Positions 41,978 to 51,605 of a stretch of 64,000 nt of DNA are shown piece by piece; within the stretch, counting starts at the first letter, position 1; each line of letters starts with the position of its first letter. Where the stretch lies: contig JADJWK010000003.1 of NCBI GenBank assembly GCA_016716405.1, positions 682,001-746,000 of the forward strand. Direction: 5' to 3'. This stretch comes from Candidatus Melainabacteria bacterium (GTDB taxonomy: Bacteria; Cyanobacteriota; Vampirovibrionia; Obscuribacterales; Obscuribacteraceae). The position numbers and the translations under genes are program-made. The notes beneath the pieces are model-generated. The model did no database searches. It saw nothing but the letters and a program-made list of their open reading frames with translations, and had not been told where the DNA came from.

Positions 41978-43238
41978 GGCGCCGGGCGCATTGATAAACC
42001 AGCGCATCCACAAGAGCCTGGACATTATCGTGCAGCTCTGTGGTGAAGCTATGGCGGAATGCCCGGGGATCCCTCCGGTAGTCGTCAGCGAGCTTGCCCA
42101 GATCAATCGGCTCGGCGACCTTGATATGCACGTCCCGCCGGGATAGCTGTCTGGGTCGCTTGATCTTATAGAGCTCTCGCTCGAGCTTCATAACCGCTTC
42201 GGCAAGCCGATCCGCCGAGACATCGCCCTCATAGTAATAAGGACGCCAGCTCGTCAATTGAGCGACTTCCTCCAGATCCGACAGCTCATGCGCGAGCTCT
42301 TCTCGAACGCTATCGTCGCTGGTGCCTTCGAGATCCGCGCGAATCTCGGCGCTCAACTGCCAGGACTCGTCGATCACTTCATGCTGAGTCACGCTCACTT
42401 CCCGGTGTCTTTCCTCCACCCGGGCTAAGATCGTTTTCTCGGTGGTGATGATCTGCTCGAAGAGATCCTCTTCGAGGCTGATTCGCACTTCGTGCTGCAT
42501 ATCCTCCCTGAGCAGGAGCTCCCTCTGAATTCGCTTGAGGCGCTCGGCAAAAGTAGCATCTTCCATGGGCAAGAGCTCGAGCCGGCGCTCCATTCTGGTG
42601 ATGCGCATCTCGAGGACTTTCTCGATGCGACCACGATGATGATACTTGATCGCCATGGGCACGATGAAAGCAGTCCAGTCGGGGTTCTTCTCGCGCATCT
42701 GCAAAATCGCCTGCATGCAGATCTCCACCGCGCCACTGTGAAAAGGCTGGACCTCCTCATTGAGATAGAAGATCTCGCCTTCCGGAAAGATAAGGAGCAC
42801 ATTCTTCCCTTCTTTCACGATATCGATGGCGAAGTCCCTGGCATGGCTGTCATGAGCGCCGCGCTCAACAGAAAAATGCCCCAGGTGCTGAAGCGCCCAG
42901 CCGGCGAAGCCCGAGAGCTCGTCGAAAGCTTCCCGGTTGCACATTGAGATGAAACGCCTGCCCGAGCGCCTGGAGAGCTCGAGACAGATACGCGGGTCCA
43001 TCTCGTCGGCATGATTTGAAATGAGAACCACCCCGGCACCGGCTGGAAGCTTGCGAATATGCTCGAGATCATGTTTTGCCACATGCAGCTTGTTGCTCAG
43101 AGCGAGCTCCATGCGCACGACCTCTCTGGCCGCGTCGATAATCGGCCCGCTGGGGCTGGCTTTCTTGAAGACACGATGGGCCGTGCCTGCCTTCCTGGAC
43201 TGTTCCTGAGCCTGCTTATTCTGGGTATCCTGCACCAT
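41973..43238 (-). CDS. PlsC-like acyltransferase
   Basis: The 421-residue protein has the glycerophosphate acyltransferase motifs NHADEMD (H-x4-D, about residues 76-81) and FPEGEIFY, with a third motif IVPMAIKYHH. It belongs to the 1-acyl-glycerol-3-phosphate acyltransferase superfamily, which transfers acyl chains to lipids. About 170 C-terminal residues form charged coiled-coil helices, longer than in housekeeping PlsC (about 250 total), so it may have a special lipid or protein acceptor. No transmembrane segment is obvious. A possible promoter TTTACA/TAAAAT with 19-bp spacing lies upstream on the minus strand. Confidence 0.85.
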   Translation of the reverse strand: MVQDTQNKQAQEQSRKAGTAHRVFKKASPSGPIIDAAREVVRMELALSNKLHVAKHDLEHIRKLPAGAGVVLISNHADEMDPRICLELSRRSGRRFISMCNREAFDELSGFAGWALQHLGHFSVERGAHDSHARDFAIDIVKEGKNVLLIFPEGEIFYLNEEVQPFHSGAVEICMQAILQMREKNPDWTAFIVPMAIKYHHRGRIEKVLEMRITRMERRLELLPMEDATFAERLKRIQRELLLREDMQHEVRISLEEDLFEQIITTEKTILARVEERHREVSVTQHEVIDESWQLSAEIRADLEGTSDDSVREELAHELSDLEEVAQLTSWRPYYYEGDVSADRLAEAVMKLERELYKIKRPRQLSRRDVHIKVAEPIDLGKLADDYRRDPRAFRHSFTTELHDNVQALVDALVYQCARRQ

Positions 43239-43353
43239 TGTTCATGCCCCGGCTGGAATTCAGGATATTTTACCCGATTATCCGCCCGCCCTGTAAAATT
43301 GAGCAGTCCGAACCGTGAGCCTGGAGTGCCTTCGTTTTCACTTTCCGGAATAA

Positions 43354-44313
43354 TCACCAGCTCCAGGGCAGGTTGCCGTCTTTCTCTTTCTCTCGTCCGG
43401 CCCTTCTCTCTCTGAAAAGATCGAGTAAAAGCTGCTCGGGGCCGGGCGCTCTGTAAATGGGCTCCTCGCCTGACTGTCGGGCTTTCCTGATGACTTTCTG
43501 CTCGATTAATTGATTGGGCTCGAGCAGTCCTGCTGCAATCAGATATCTCACCTGATCAAGAGAAAGCCTGTTGGTGGGCGGTCCTTCAGATCGTGCTTCG
43601 GGCGGGAAAGCCTCTTCCAGAGTCGGCGTTTTTCCGTCAGCGATGATCAGGTTCTTGCGGATCAATTGAATGGCTGTCTGTGCACGGTAGATGACCTCGT
43701 CCGGATTTCTGTATATGGCCTGCTGGCTCACAAGACAACCCTGCAAACGATCCCCCATCTGCCTGATGGCGTCTCTCGAGACATTGGGCATATCCACCGT
43801 GAGCATTCGAAGCGATGGCGAGAATGCCAGGCTGAGAAAGTCCCTGTCGCTGGTGAATGGTGACGCGAGACGGAGAATCTCGAGACCGTTGACCTGGGAT
43901 ATGGTGGAAAGTCCCCGGTTGCCCAGGGAGTCGCTTGCCGCCTCCAGATACTTCAGTCCGGGAAAGTGAAAGAGCACGTCGAGACCGTCCTCTGTGACAC
44001 AGGTCCGGAGCAGATGCAGACCCTTGAGACCGGTAAGGAATGCCAGATGTTTGATACCCCGATCCGTCACCGGGGTCTCGTCTATGACAATCCAGTCCAG
44101 GGAATTGATCCTGCCGACATGCTCGAATCCCCTGTCGGAGACATTCGCTCCCAGAAGATGAAGCTCCTTGAGATTGGGGCAGCGGTCGGCCAGGAGCTCC
44201 ATGGTTTCGTCGGTGACATGACCGCCGTAGAGAATCATGCTCCGCATGGAAGCGAGCCCCTCGCATGCGCGAATCTTCTCATCCGTCCAGCCATTGACGC
44301 AATCGACAGCCAT
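43354..44313 (-). CDS. Leucine-rich repeat protein
   Basis: The 319-residue protein starts with about seven LRR units, such as LKELHLLGANVSDRGFEHV and LKGLHLLRTCVTEDGLDVL, of the 'variable-length LxxLxL..T.V/TD.G' type. About 110 charged residues follow, with a region rich in Glu, Arg and Gln (LIEQKVIRKARQSGEE). It has no signal peptide. The same repeat type is in the C-terminal half of both LRR kinases in the window, which suggests shared ancestry. It follows the second kinase gene on the same strand, with an 80-bp gap. Binding partner unknown. Confidence 0.8.
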   Translation of the reverse strand: MAVDCVNGWTDEKIRACEGLASMRSMILYGGHVTDETMELLADRCPNLKELHLLGANVSDRGFEHVGRINSLDWIVIDETPVTDRGIKHLAFLTGLKGLHLLRTCVTEDGLDVLFHFPGLKYLEAASDSLGNRGLSTISQVNGLEILRLASPFTSDRDFLSLAFSPSLRMLTVDMPNVSRDAIRQMGDRLQGCLVSQQAIYRNPDEVIYRAQTAIQLIRKNLIIADGKTPTLEEAFPPEARSEGPPTNRLSLDQVRYLIAAGLLEPNQLIEQKVIRKARQSGEEPIYRAPGPEQLLLDLFRERRAGREKEKDGNLPWSW

Positions 44314-44393
44314 ATGAGTGATCCCCCGTTTAACTGATGTACCCGGGGCAATCTCAAATCTTCGCCCTGAAGGCGAGTCATTTACGAAGCTTA

Positions 44394-46628
44394 TCAGAAG
44401 GAGAAGAGCTTGATGGACTCCGCTGTGTCATTAGCCAGTCCTTCCCCCTCGACTTCGACCACCAGACCCGGTCGTTTAGCCATTGCAGCTTCGGCGTCCC
44501 GCTTCGAGATCAACGGACAGCCTGATATGAAGACCTGTTCGATACTCTTGCTGCCTGCAATATACTCGAGACAGGCTGGTGTCAGGGCATCGTTCTCCTT
44601 GGCATTGAGCTTTTTCAAAGAAGGAATCTTGCAGACCGCTTTTATATGCTCGTCTGTAAGATGATTTCTCGCTACATTCAAAAGATCGAGCCGGGGGAGT
44701 TTTGCCAGCAAAGCAAGATCGCCTGGATCAGGTCCGACATGCTCGAGATCGATAAGCCTGAGATTCTCCAGCCCAGCGATTATCTCGAAATGCCTTCTCT
44801 TGCAGACTTGTTCGGTCCCGCTGAAATTGAGCCTCTCGAGAGCGTGCAAGCCGGAAACACTCTCGAATTGATCAGCCTCGATGCCAGTATCGGCAATATT
44901 CAGCACCTTGAGTTCTTTCAGCTTGCCCAGAAAGTCCACCGGTCTCTTGTTGAGTTTCACCAGCCAGAGATTCAGCTCAACAAGAGAAGGCATCGCCGCG
45001 ATCATGGCCAGAGCCTGATCGGAAATTCGACATTTAGTGATTGCGAGGACTTTGAGATTCTGCTTCGCGAGAAATCGCATATCGCTCAAGGTGACAGGAC
45101 AGTCCGTTACCGAGACGCCATCGATATCGGTACAGTCGCGAAGATCCTCCAGGTGGGCGCTTTTGAACTTGGGATCAGGATTGGTGTAAGTCGTGTACTG
45201 CCTGTACTGGCTGCGATAGAAATGTCCGACAGGATCCAGGCCCGGTGCCATACCGTCTAACTGGGCATCGGCAAGGGGTGCCCGGGCAGTCTTGTCAAGC
45301 TCGGGCATTTCATCTAAACGGGTATAGGTGGTCGCAAACCATACGAGGAAGCCGATGAAGAGTAGACCCGCGGTACCGAACACCAGTTGCGGTGGTATTG
45401 TTTTTGCCTGGACCGGATTCGCCCGGGCCGGCACCGCCTGATCTGGCTCATGCGGACTCTCTCCCCCTGCCGAACCGGCCTTCGCCGTCTTCAGATCGAT
45501 GAGAAGCTCCATCATCGACTGGTAGCGTTTGCTCACATCGCGATCAAGCGCCCTTGCGACGATCTTCTCTATCTCATCGCGCACCACCACCCCTGCCTGT
45601 CTCAAAGTTGGCGGGTCCTCCCGGGACTTTCGGGACATCAACTCCAGGGGGCCTTCCGCCTCGAAGGGAGGCTTGCCTGAGAGCAACTCGAACATGAGAG
45701 AGCCGAGAGAGTAGATATCCGAGCGCTCGTCGTAGTCCAGACCGAGCATGGTATCAGGACTCATATAGACCGGCGTGCCCACCATGAGCCAGTCCCCTGA
45801 GCCGGTGGAGACGAGGGTCTCCCGGGCGATTCTGGCCAGCCCGAAGTCGACGACTTTCACATCGAGGTCCCCTGAGTCGAGCACTTCCACCAGGACATTC
45901 TCAGGCTTGAGATCCCGATGGAGAACTCCTTTGCTGTGGGCGTGCCCGATCGCCTCGGCAATCCGTATAAAAACATCGAGTGCCTGCTCTTCCCTCAGCA
46001 AGCCATGTTTTCGCAAGTATGCATCAAGGGACTCACCGCCGACAAATTCCATCACCATAAACGGTGCGCCACCCTCGCTCAAAGAGAAGTCGAGCACTCT
46101 CACTATGCCTGGGTGATCGAGCATTGAGATTGCTCGTGCCTCATTTTGAAAGGCTACATATTGCCGGCTGTCCATAGACCGAAGGGTCTTTACCGCCACG
46201 GTCTTGAACAGGACTCGATCGATCGATTCATAGATTGTTCCGTTCACTCCCTGTGCCGTAATCTTCAGAGGAGCGAATCTTTTTGACGGAAAATCCTCAT
46301 CCACTTCGATCTCGGAATCGACCGGCAAGAGATCGGGACCGGCGATTTCTGTCCAGGCAGCCTTGCCGCCACCAGCCTGACACTTGCAGAGCTGGTACTT
46401 GAATATCCATTGAGTCAGTGAGCCGGGTCTTTGAGGCTGGAGCTGAAGTCCGCAATTGGGGCAGCACTCCAGGAAATCGTCTTGATTATCCGGAGCCGGC
46501 GCCGAAGGTCCAGCCAGGAGCCAGCCTGTCAGGGAGCCGAGATCCCGGACAACCCTGGTGCAATCCGCGCAGGTGCAGGTTCCTGGAACATGCTCCTGTT
46601 TGTGCGGTTCGGGTCCTGACGGCATCAC
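44394..46628 (-). CDS. Ser/Thr protein kinase with zinc-ribbon-like N-terminus, transmembrane helix and LRRs
   Basis: The 744-residue protein begins with cysteine groups at C18/C20/C23, C55/C56/C59 and C81/C83, which may bind zinc. The kinase domain (about 108-380) has lysine in VAVKTL, HRDLKPENV, DFGLARI and GTPVYMSPD. The glycine loop is degenerate (GVNGTIYE). One hydrophobic helix (about 425-445) is followed by LRRs (about 500-720). It is a second example of the kinase cut by the start of the window. The start has a taggtg site. A TATAAT hexamer occurs upstream on the minus strand. Likely a sensory kinase with extracytoplasmic LRRs. Confidence 0.92.
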   Translation of the reverse strand: MMPSGPEPHKQEHVPGTCTCADCTRVVRDLGSLTGWLLAGPSAPAPDNQDDFLECCPNCGLQLQPQRPGSLTQWIFKYQLCKCQAGGGKAAWTEIAGPDLLPVDSEIEVDEDFPSKRFAPLKITAQGVNGTIYESIDRVLFKTVAVKTLRSMDSRQYVAFQNEARAISMLDHPGIVRVLDFSLSEGGAPFMVMEFVGGESLDAYLRKHGLLREEQALDVFIRIAEAIGHAHSKGVLHRDLKPENVLVEVLDSGDLDVKVVDFGLARIARETLVSTGSGDWLMVGTPVYMSPDTMLGLDYDERSDIYSLGSLMFELLSGKPPFEAEGPLELMSRKSREDPPTLRQAGVVVRDEIEKIVARALDRDVSKRYQSMMELLIDLKTAKAGSAGGESPHEPDQAVPARANPVQAKTIPPQLVFGTAGLLFIGFLVWFATTYTRLDEMPELDKTARAPLADAQLDGMAPGLDPVGHFYRSQYRQYTTYTNPDPKFKSAHLEDLRDCTDIDGVSVTDCPVTLSDMRFLAKQNLKVLAITKCRISDQALAMIAAMPSLVELNLWLVKLNKRPVDFLGKLKELKVLNIADTGIEADQFESVSGLHALERLNFSGTEQVCKRRHFEIIAGLENLRLIDLEHVGPDPGDLALLAKLPRLDLLNVARNHLTDEHIKAVCKIPSLKKLNAKENDALTPACLEYIAGSKSIEQVFISGCPLISKRDAEAAMAKRPGLVVEVEGEGLANDTAESIKLFSF

Positions 46629-46730
46629 ACCTACTCGTTCGGGTTGCTCAATTATATAATCTCTGGCTTTCGATTGGTCCCAGGTTCACATCGCGGTCAC
46701 CTGACATAAACCAGGGGTCGATCCGGAATG

Positions 46731-46736
46731 TAAAAT
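46731..46736 (+). promoter_or_regulatory. Possible -10 element (TAAAAT) 6 bases before a start codon
   Basis: TAAAAT at 46731-46736 ends 6 bases before the ATG of the TPR membrane protein, and no SD precedes that ATG. This would make a leaderless messenger. No clear -35 was found. Confidence 0.3.
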
Positions 46737-46742
46737 CGAACT

Positions 46743-48308
46743 ATGGACAAAAAGCCGATCGATCCGAAAGGGTCTCAGAAGAGAGCTGTGATCAGAAAGC
46801 GAGTGATGAACTCCTTCCTGGGCATGGCTGTGTCTTTTCTATTTATCTTGCTCGCCTTGTTAGCCTTTGGTAGAGTCGGTCATGAGAACTATCCGGCTCT
46901 GATACCATGCCTTCTTTTAGGTTATGCAGCAATGATATATGTGGGTCTGCCAGTTGCGGCAGAGCCGCTGGCCTCACTAATCATTCGGACAGGTCCTGAT
47001 TGGGCAGCAAGTTATCTTATTGATTCCGGACTGCGCCTTGATGAAGAGAACCAATTACTCCTCTCCTGCAAGTCCTACTGCCTGCTTCTCAAAGATAAAT
47101 TCCAGGAAGCAGAAGAGTTCGCCACTCGGGCTCTCGCTATCCGCGACGATTGCTACGCTTTCACTCTCAGATCAAGACTACGCTTGTATCTCAAACGCCT
47201 GGAGGAGTCGGAAAAAGATGCCAGCAAGGCAATCGCCCTCGATCCAGCGTATTCATTTGGCTACCTTGCCAGAAGCGAGGTCAGATTCAGGCTACCGGGA
47301 CCGGGGGCTCCGGTCGACGCATTGGCAGATGTAAACCGCTTCATTGAGCTCTGCCCTGACTATGCTCATAGTTACATGGTCAGATCGGATATCTACGGAC
47401 AGCTTGGGATGTACGAGCGCAGTATAAAAGACGCTAGACGTGCCCTTCAGCTGAACCGAAAAGATAAGGGCGGTTTTTATCGTTACCGGCTGGCCGAAGC
47501 ACTTCTAGCCAGCAACTTCAAAGAAGAAGCTGAAAGCATTCTTCTCGATCTTCTTGCCGGTGAGAAAAAAGACAACTTTATTACATCCCTGGCGTCTTCT
47601 CTCGCTTTCAGTCGCAACGATTTTCAATCCGCCGAGCGAGATGCACGAGAGATTATCGAAATCGATGATGAGCACTTGCGTCGCTGGGCTGCTGGCTATT
47701 GCGAACTGGCAGCCGCGCTCATCGAGCTCAATCGCGGCAGGGAGGCGCTCGAAGCGGCTGAGCATTATATCGAGACGGTTCCGCACAGCTGCTCCGGCTA
47801 TCTGGATAGAGCAAGAGTTTTGATCAGGTGTGACCGAATTGAAGAAGCGATGAAAGATCTAGATAGAGCTGAGCTCTTGGACCCGCTGTCCGCCGGGCAC
47901 CATATCTGCCGGGCTGTCTGTTTTCTGTACAAAGAAAAGCTCGAAGAAGCTCTCGAGCAGATTGATCGTGCGGTAGCGAAGAGAAAGCTTCATTCCGGCT
48001 CTCATGCTCTCCGGTCAATGATACTTATCAAACTGCACCGATTGCCTGAAGCGAAGGTCTCGGCACAATATGCCACCAGCCTCGATCCGGACTGCGTCAG
48101 ATCCTGGCTCGCCCTGGGTCTGGTTCATGAAGCCGAAGGTGATATAGCTGGAGCCATCGCTCATATCAACCATGCGGTCGACATGCATCCTCTCAGCCCA
48201 TCTCTTTACGAGAATCGAGCGAGAATTCTCGAAAACGCCGGTAAGCCGGAAGAAGCATTGCTGGACCGGGCGAAATTCCAGGAGCTGCAGGACAGTTTCA
48301 TGAGTTGA
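46743..48308 (+). CDS. Membrane protein with tetratricopeptide repeats
   Basis: The 521-residue protein has two N-terminal hydrophobic helices (about 22-45 and 52-80) and a C-terminal array of about ten TPRs from about residue 100. Examples are CLLLKDKFQEAEEFATRAL, LAFSRNDFQSAERDAREII and AIAHINHAVDMHPLSPSLY. The TPR part should face the cytoplasm or periplasm as a scaffold. It is divergent from the LRR kinase, so both may respond to the same signals. There is no ribosome site, and a -10-like TAAAAT stands 6 bases before the ATG. Confidence 0.85.
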   Translation: MDKKPIDPKGSQKRAVIRKRVMNSFLGMAVSFLFILLALLAFGRVGHENYPALIPCLLLGYAAMIYVGLPVAAEPLASLIIRTGPDWAASYLIDSGLRLDEENQLLLSCKSYCLLLKDKFQEAEEFATRALAIRDDCYAFTLRSRLRLYLKRLEESEKDASKAIALDPAYSFGYLARSEVRFRLPGPGAPVDALADVNRFIELCPDYAHSYMVRSDIYGQLGMYERSIKDARRALQLNRKDKGGFYRYRLAEALLASNFKEEAESILLDLLAGEKKDNFITSLASSLAFSRNDFQSAERDAREIIEIDDEHLRRWAAGYCELAAALIELNRGREALEAAEHYIETVPHSCSGYLDRARVLIRCDRIEEAMKDLDRAELLDPLSAGHHICRAVCFLYKEKLEEALEQIDRAVAKRKLHSGSHALRSMILIKLHRLPEAKVSAQYATSLDPDCVRSWLALGLVHEAEGDIAGAIAHINHAVDMHPLSPSLYENRARILENAGKPEEALLDRAKFQELQDSFMS

Positions 48309-48322
48309 ATGTTGCAGGGTTT

Positions 48323-48339
48323 CATCGGTTAAACTGATG
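48323..48339. promoter_or_regulatory. 17-bp near-palindrome before the lipase-maturation-like gene
   Basis: CATCGGTTAAACTGATG has one mismatched pair around its centre and includes a TAAACT -10-like hexamer, 14 bases before the ATG at 48353. A repressor site over a promoter is possible; it is short and could be chance. Confidence 0.25.
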
Positions 48340-48352
48340 TTTTTGAGAAACA

Positions 48353-49891
48353 ATGACCGACGACCCGAGCACCAAGTCCGAAAATGATCGAGAGTCTTTT
48401 GCCATATCCACCTGGCTTCTGGGCCGTCTTCTCGGGCTCGTGCATCTGGCTGCTTTCTGGTCATACAGTGCCCAGATGCTCATGCTCAATGGCTCCTCCG
48501 GGGTGTGTCCGACCTGGCGGCTCCTCGAGCGTGTCTATCAGTATCTCGGAGATGGAGCCTTTCTCGCCCTGCCGGCTCTCACCTGGCTGAATGCCAGCGA
48601 CACCATGCTCGTCTCTATATGCGTGGCTGGTGTGGTCCTTTCCCTGATGGTGATAGCCGGAGTTCTCACCGGACCCTGTCTTGCTCTTCTGGCGATTCTC
48701 TATCTGAGCATAGTGAATGGTGGCGGTGTTTTCACCGAGTTCCAGTCGGACGGGCTTCTTGTCGAGGCGACGGTAATCGCGCTTTTTCTAGTATCCTGGC
48801 GACCTCTTGAAAGACCATGGAAAGGGGCACCGCCTCTTTCCTCACCCCCGGCGTCTTCTCTATGGTTGATGCGTTTCCTTCTATTTCGGCTCATGTTCGC
48901 CGCCGGTCTGGTCAAGATCATGAGCGGCGATCCGACCTGGCAGGATCTCACCGCCATGGCCTATCACTACGAAACCCAGCCGATTCCAAGCCCGGCAGCC
49001 TGGTTTTTCTATCACCTGCCGCTTCCTGTTCATAAGCTCGAGAGCGCGGCTACCTTTGTCGTCGAGCTCCTGGCACCACCTTTGATGTTTTTCGGCCGGC
49101 GTTGCCGGCTTGTCGCCGGTATCTCATTCATGCTGCTGCATGCCATGATTATCGTCACCGGCAACTATTCTTTTCTCAACTATCTGACTGCTTTCCTGAG
49201 CCTTTGTCTGATAGAGGATCGTTATCTCAAAAAAATCTTGCCCGGCAGATTCGTCTCCAGTCCGATACCGGAAGAGTCTTCACCTGAAGAGAAAAAACGG
49301 GAGCCGATCAGGCTTGCGGTCAGCGCATTGGCAGGATTGTTGTTTCTTGCCGGAGCATCTCGCTTTCTAGCCGGTCTCGGCGTCTATCTGCCGGTACCAA
49401 TCATGACAGGGCTCAGAGCCATAGCGCCCTTTCATATCGCCAACTCCTACGGAATGTTCGCGGTGATGACCACGCAAAGACCGGAGATTGTTTTTGAAGG
49501 CAGCGACGATCTCGTCCACTGGCAGGAGTATTCATTCAGGTTCAAAGTGGACGCTCTCGATAAAGCTCCCCCTGTAATGGCTCCGCATATGCCGAGGCTG
49601 GAGTGGCGTCTCTGGTTCGAGGCCATGGATGTCGGCCGGACCGAGCCCTGGGTCCTCAATCTGTGTCGTCTCATGCTCCGGGGGGACCAGGAGGTGATGA
49701 GGATGTTCATGCCGGGTGCATTTGTAGATGGCAAACCCCCACGTTATCTGAGAGCCTTTGTTTATAATTATCACTTCACCGATTTCGATATGCTCGAAAA
49801 GGGCCAGTGGTGGTGGCGAGATGACAAACGGCTTTTCATCCCTCCAGTCGAACTCGATGGAGACTTTATCAAGCCGGTATCGACAGACTGA
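48353..49891 (+). CDS. Lipase maturation factor-like membrane protein
   Basis: The 512-residue protein has about eight to ten hydrophobic helices in the N-terminal two thirds (LGRLLGLVHLAAFWSYS, then later LFRLMFAAGLVKIMSGD). A C-terminal domain holds PRLEWRLWFEA and RAFVYNYHFTD, both typical of lipase maturation factor (LMF1-like) proteins. The eukaryotic protein helps fold lipases in the ER; bacterial relatives have no known role. Conserved YHYETQPIP and RPEIVFEGSDD strengthen the call. It follows the TPR gene by 44 bp and precedes the GH130 gene by 12 bp. Confidence 0.82.
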   Translation: MTDDPSTKSENDRESFAISTWLLGRLLGLVHLAAFWSYSAQMLMLNGSSGVCPTWRLLERVYQYLGDGAFLALPALTWLNASDTMLVSICVAGVVLSLMVIAGVLTGPCLALLAILYLSIVNGGGVFTEFQSDGLLVEATVIALFLVSWRPLERPWKGAPPLSSPPASSLWLMRFLLFRLMFAAGLVKIMSGDPTWQDLTAMAYHYETQPIPSPAAWFFYHLPLPVHKLESAATFVVELLAPPLMFFGRRCRLVAGISFMLLHAMIIVTGNYSFLNYLTAFLSLCLIEDRYLKKILPGRFVSSPIPEESSPEEKKREPIRLAVSALAGLLFLAGASRFLAGLGVYLPVPIMTGLRAIAPFHIANSYGMFAVMTTQRPEIVFEGSDDLVHWQEYSFRFKVDALDKAPPVMAPHMPRLEWRLWFEAMDVGRTEPWVLNLCRLMLRGDQEVMRMFMPGAFVDGKPPRYLRAFVYNYHFTDFDMLEKGQWWWRDDKRLFIPPVELDGDFIKPVSTD

Positions 49892-49903
49892 CAGGGAGAG
49901 AAA

Positions 49904-50857
49904 ATGGGCATATTCGCAAAGATTTTGGTGGCTGCCGCGCTTTCACTGACATTACCACTGGCGCCTGCAAAACGGATCTCCGACAAACCAATCTTATCGC
50001 CCCGAAAAGACTGTTTCGACGACCTGGCCGCTTATAATCCCACCGCTATAAAAGTCGATGACGAGCATGTCTTGCTTTACCGAGGGCAGAATAAAGCCGG
50101 CACGTCTTTTGTCGGCATCGCCCGGAGCAAGGACGGGATCCGATTCGAGGCGGAGAGGGAGCCCTTGCTGAAGCCGGAGACCGACTATGAGAAAAATGGC
50201 GGTCTGGAAGATCCCAGATTGACGCTCATAGACGGGACATACTATCTCACTTATACCGGCTATAACGGCAAGGACGCCCAGCTCTGCCTGGCGAGCTCGA
50301 AGGATCTGAAGACCTGGACCCGGCACGGAGTGATCCTCCCGGCTTACAAAGGAAGCTGGAACAGGGGATGGACCAAGGCCGGAGCGATAGTCGATCGCAA
50401 GATAAACGGCAAATACTGGATGTATTATCTGGGCACTGTGGATGATGCCGACCAGATGGGGGTGGCGTCATCCACTGATTTGATCGACTGGAGCGATGCT
50501 CTGGATCATCCTGTCCTGCCGAAGCGCCCCGGCAAGTTCGACTCCCGGGTGGTGGAGCCCGGTCCGGCGCCTGTTGTGACCGACAGGGGTATCCTGCTCA
50601 TCTATAACGGAGCCGACGACAAGCTCGTCTATCGAACCGGCTGGGTGCTCTTCGATAGCAATGATCCCACGAAAGTGCTCGCCAGATCTGACAGCCCTCT
50701 TCTCGAGCCTGAGTTGTCCTGGGAGGTGAAGGGGCAGGTGCCCAATGTCGTTTTCGTGGAAGGCGCCATCAGAGATGGTGAGCGCTTGATTCTTTATTAT
50801 GGCGGTGCCGACAGCGTCACCGGCGTTGCCGAGACCAGGCTCGAGAACGATATGTGA
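49904..50857 (+). CDS. Secreted GH130-like glycoside hydrolase/phosphorylase family protein
   Basis: The 317-residue protein has a signal-like N-terminus (KILVAAALSLTLPLAPA) and a five-bladed beta-propeller pattern. NGGLEDPRLTLIDGTYYLTYTGY is the GH130 core, with Glu-Asp. SRVVEPGPAPVVTDRGILLIYNG and ILYYGGADSVTGVAE are further blades. GH130 members act on mannosides, most by phosphorolysis and some by hydrolysis. Export would fit hydrolysis. The gggaga ribosome site precedes the ATG. The 12-bp spacing to the membrane protein suggests one operon. Assignment is good; specific substrate unknown. Confidence 0.8.
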   Translation: MGIFAKILVAAALSLTLPLAPAKRISDKPILSPRKDCFDDLAAYNPTAIKVDDEHVLLYRGQNKAGTSFVGIARSKDGIRFEAEREPLLKPETDYEKNGGLEDPRLTLIDGTYYLTYTGYNGKDAQLCLASSKDLKTWTRHGVILPAYKGSWNRGWTKAGAIVDRKINGKYWMYYLGTVDDADQMGVASSTDLIDWSDALDHPVLPKRPGKFDSRVVEPGPAPVVTDRGILLIYNGADDKLVYRTGWVLFDSNDPTKVLARSDSPLLEPELSWEVKGQVPNVVFVEGAIRDGERLILYYGGADSVTGVAETRLENDM

Positions 50858-50864
50858 TCGTATT

Positions 50865-51440
50865 TTACAAGCCCTCTACCAGGGTCTGAAACAGCTCGGG
50901 AAATTCGACGCCGCCCATGTCCTCTATGCAGAAGTGTCCGTAGTTGTGGAACTCGCGATACTGCACCTGGTGCAGGTGCTCTCTCAAGATCGCGACGGTG
51001 GTCTGCACGGTCTCCATGTCGTTGTCCGAGTTGAAGATATGAAGTCCGTGGGTGCGATAGGCGATCTCGGGGTCCATCTCGAAATCGAAGAAATCGGTGG
51101 TGCGCGTGCGATCTGGATCGATCCATGGTGCCACCAGCACCAGGCGAGCCACTCTGACATGACGATTCTCGCTCAGCCAGCGGACTAGAAAGCCGGCTCC
51201 GCAACTGTGCCCGACAAGAAGGGTTTCATGAGTTATGTCGAAACGCTCGAATTCTCTTTGCCAGATCGAATATTCCGGATCGCAGGACTTCGGAATCTCA
51301 GGAGTGTGAGCCTCATATCCCCGGACGATGAGCTGCTTCTGCAGCCAGGGCAGCCAGTGATGGTTGCTCGCCGCCGGGACGCCGGGGTCGAGAACCTCAT
51401 CATGATTCGGGGCTCCATGAACAATAATGGCTGTTTTCAT
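50865..51440 (-). CDS. RBBP9/YdeN-type alpha/beta hydrolase
   Basis: The 191-residue protein opens KTAIIVHGAPNH and has the nucleophile elbow VGHSCGAG, the YDEN-like RLVLVAPW strand, an acid in FNSDNDMETV, and His in YGHFCIED. This small serine hydrolase family (RBBP9, YdeN) has little known about substrates. Start 51440 (MKTAIIVHG) matches the family; an ATG 21 bases upstream is also possible. It converges with the GH130 gene (7-bp gap) and is divergent from the next hydrolase. The four serine-hydrolase-fold genes in the window are not alike. Confidence 0.82.
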   Translation of the reverse strand: MKTAIIVHGAPNHDEVLDPGVPAASNHHWLPWLQKQLIVRGYEAHTPEIPKSCDPEYSIWQREFERFDITHETLLVGHSCGAGFLVRWLSENRHVRVARLVLVAPWIDPDRTRTTDFFDFEMDPEIAYRTHGLHIFNSDNDMETVQTTVAILREHLHQVQYREFHNYGHFCIEDMGGVEFPELFQTLVEGL

Positions 51441-51605
51441 CGGGTCTGCGCTGACCTCCATCCTGATTCCGGAAAGATATTATCTCTCATGAATAAGAAG
51501 ATGCTTGGGAGTAAGATCATTCGGCCCGTGAAGCAAGGACATTTTGCTGCTGGCAGATGCCTCCTGACATCACGCGAGCTTAACGATCCAACAATCTCCT
51601 CTACC

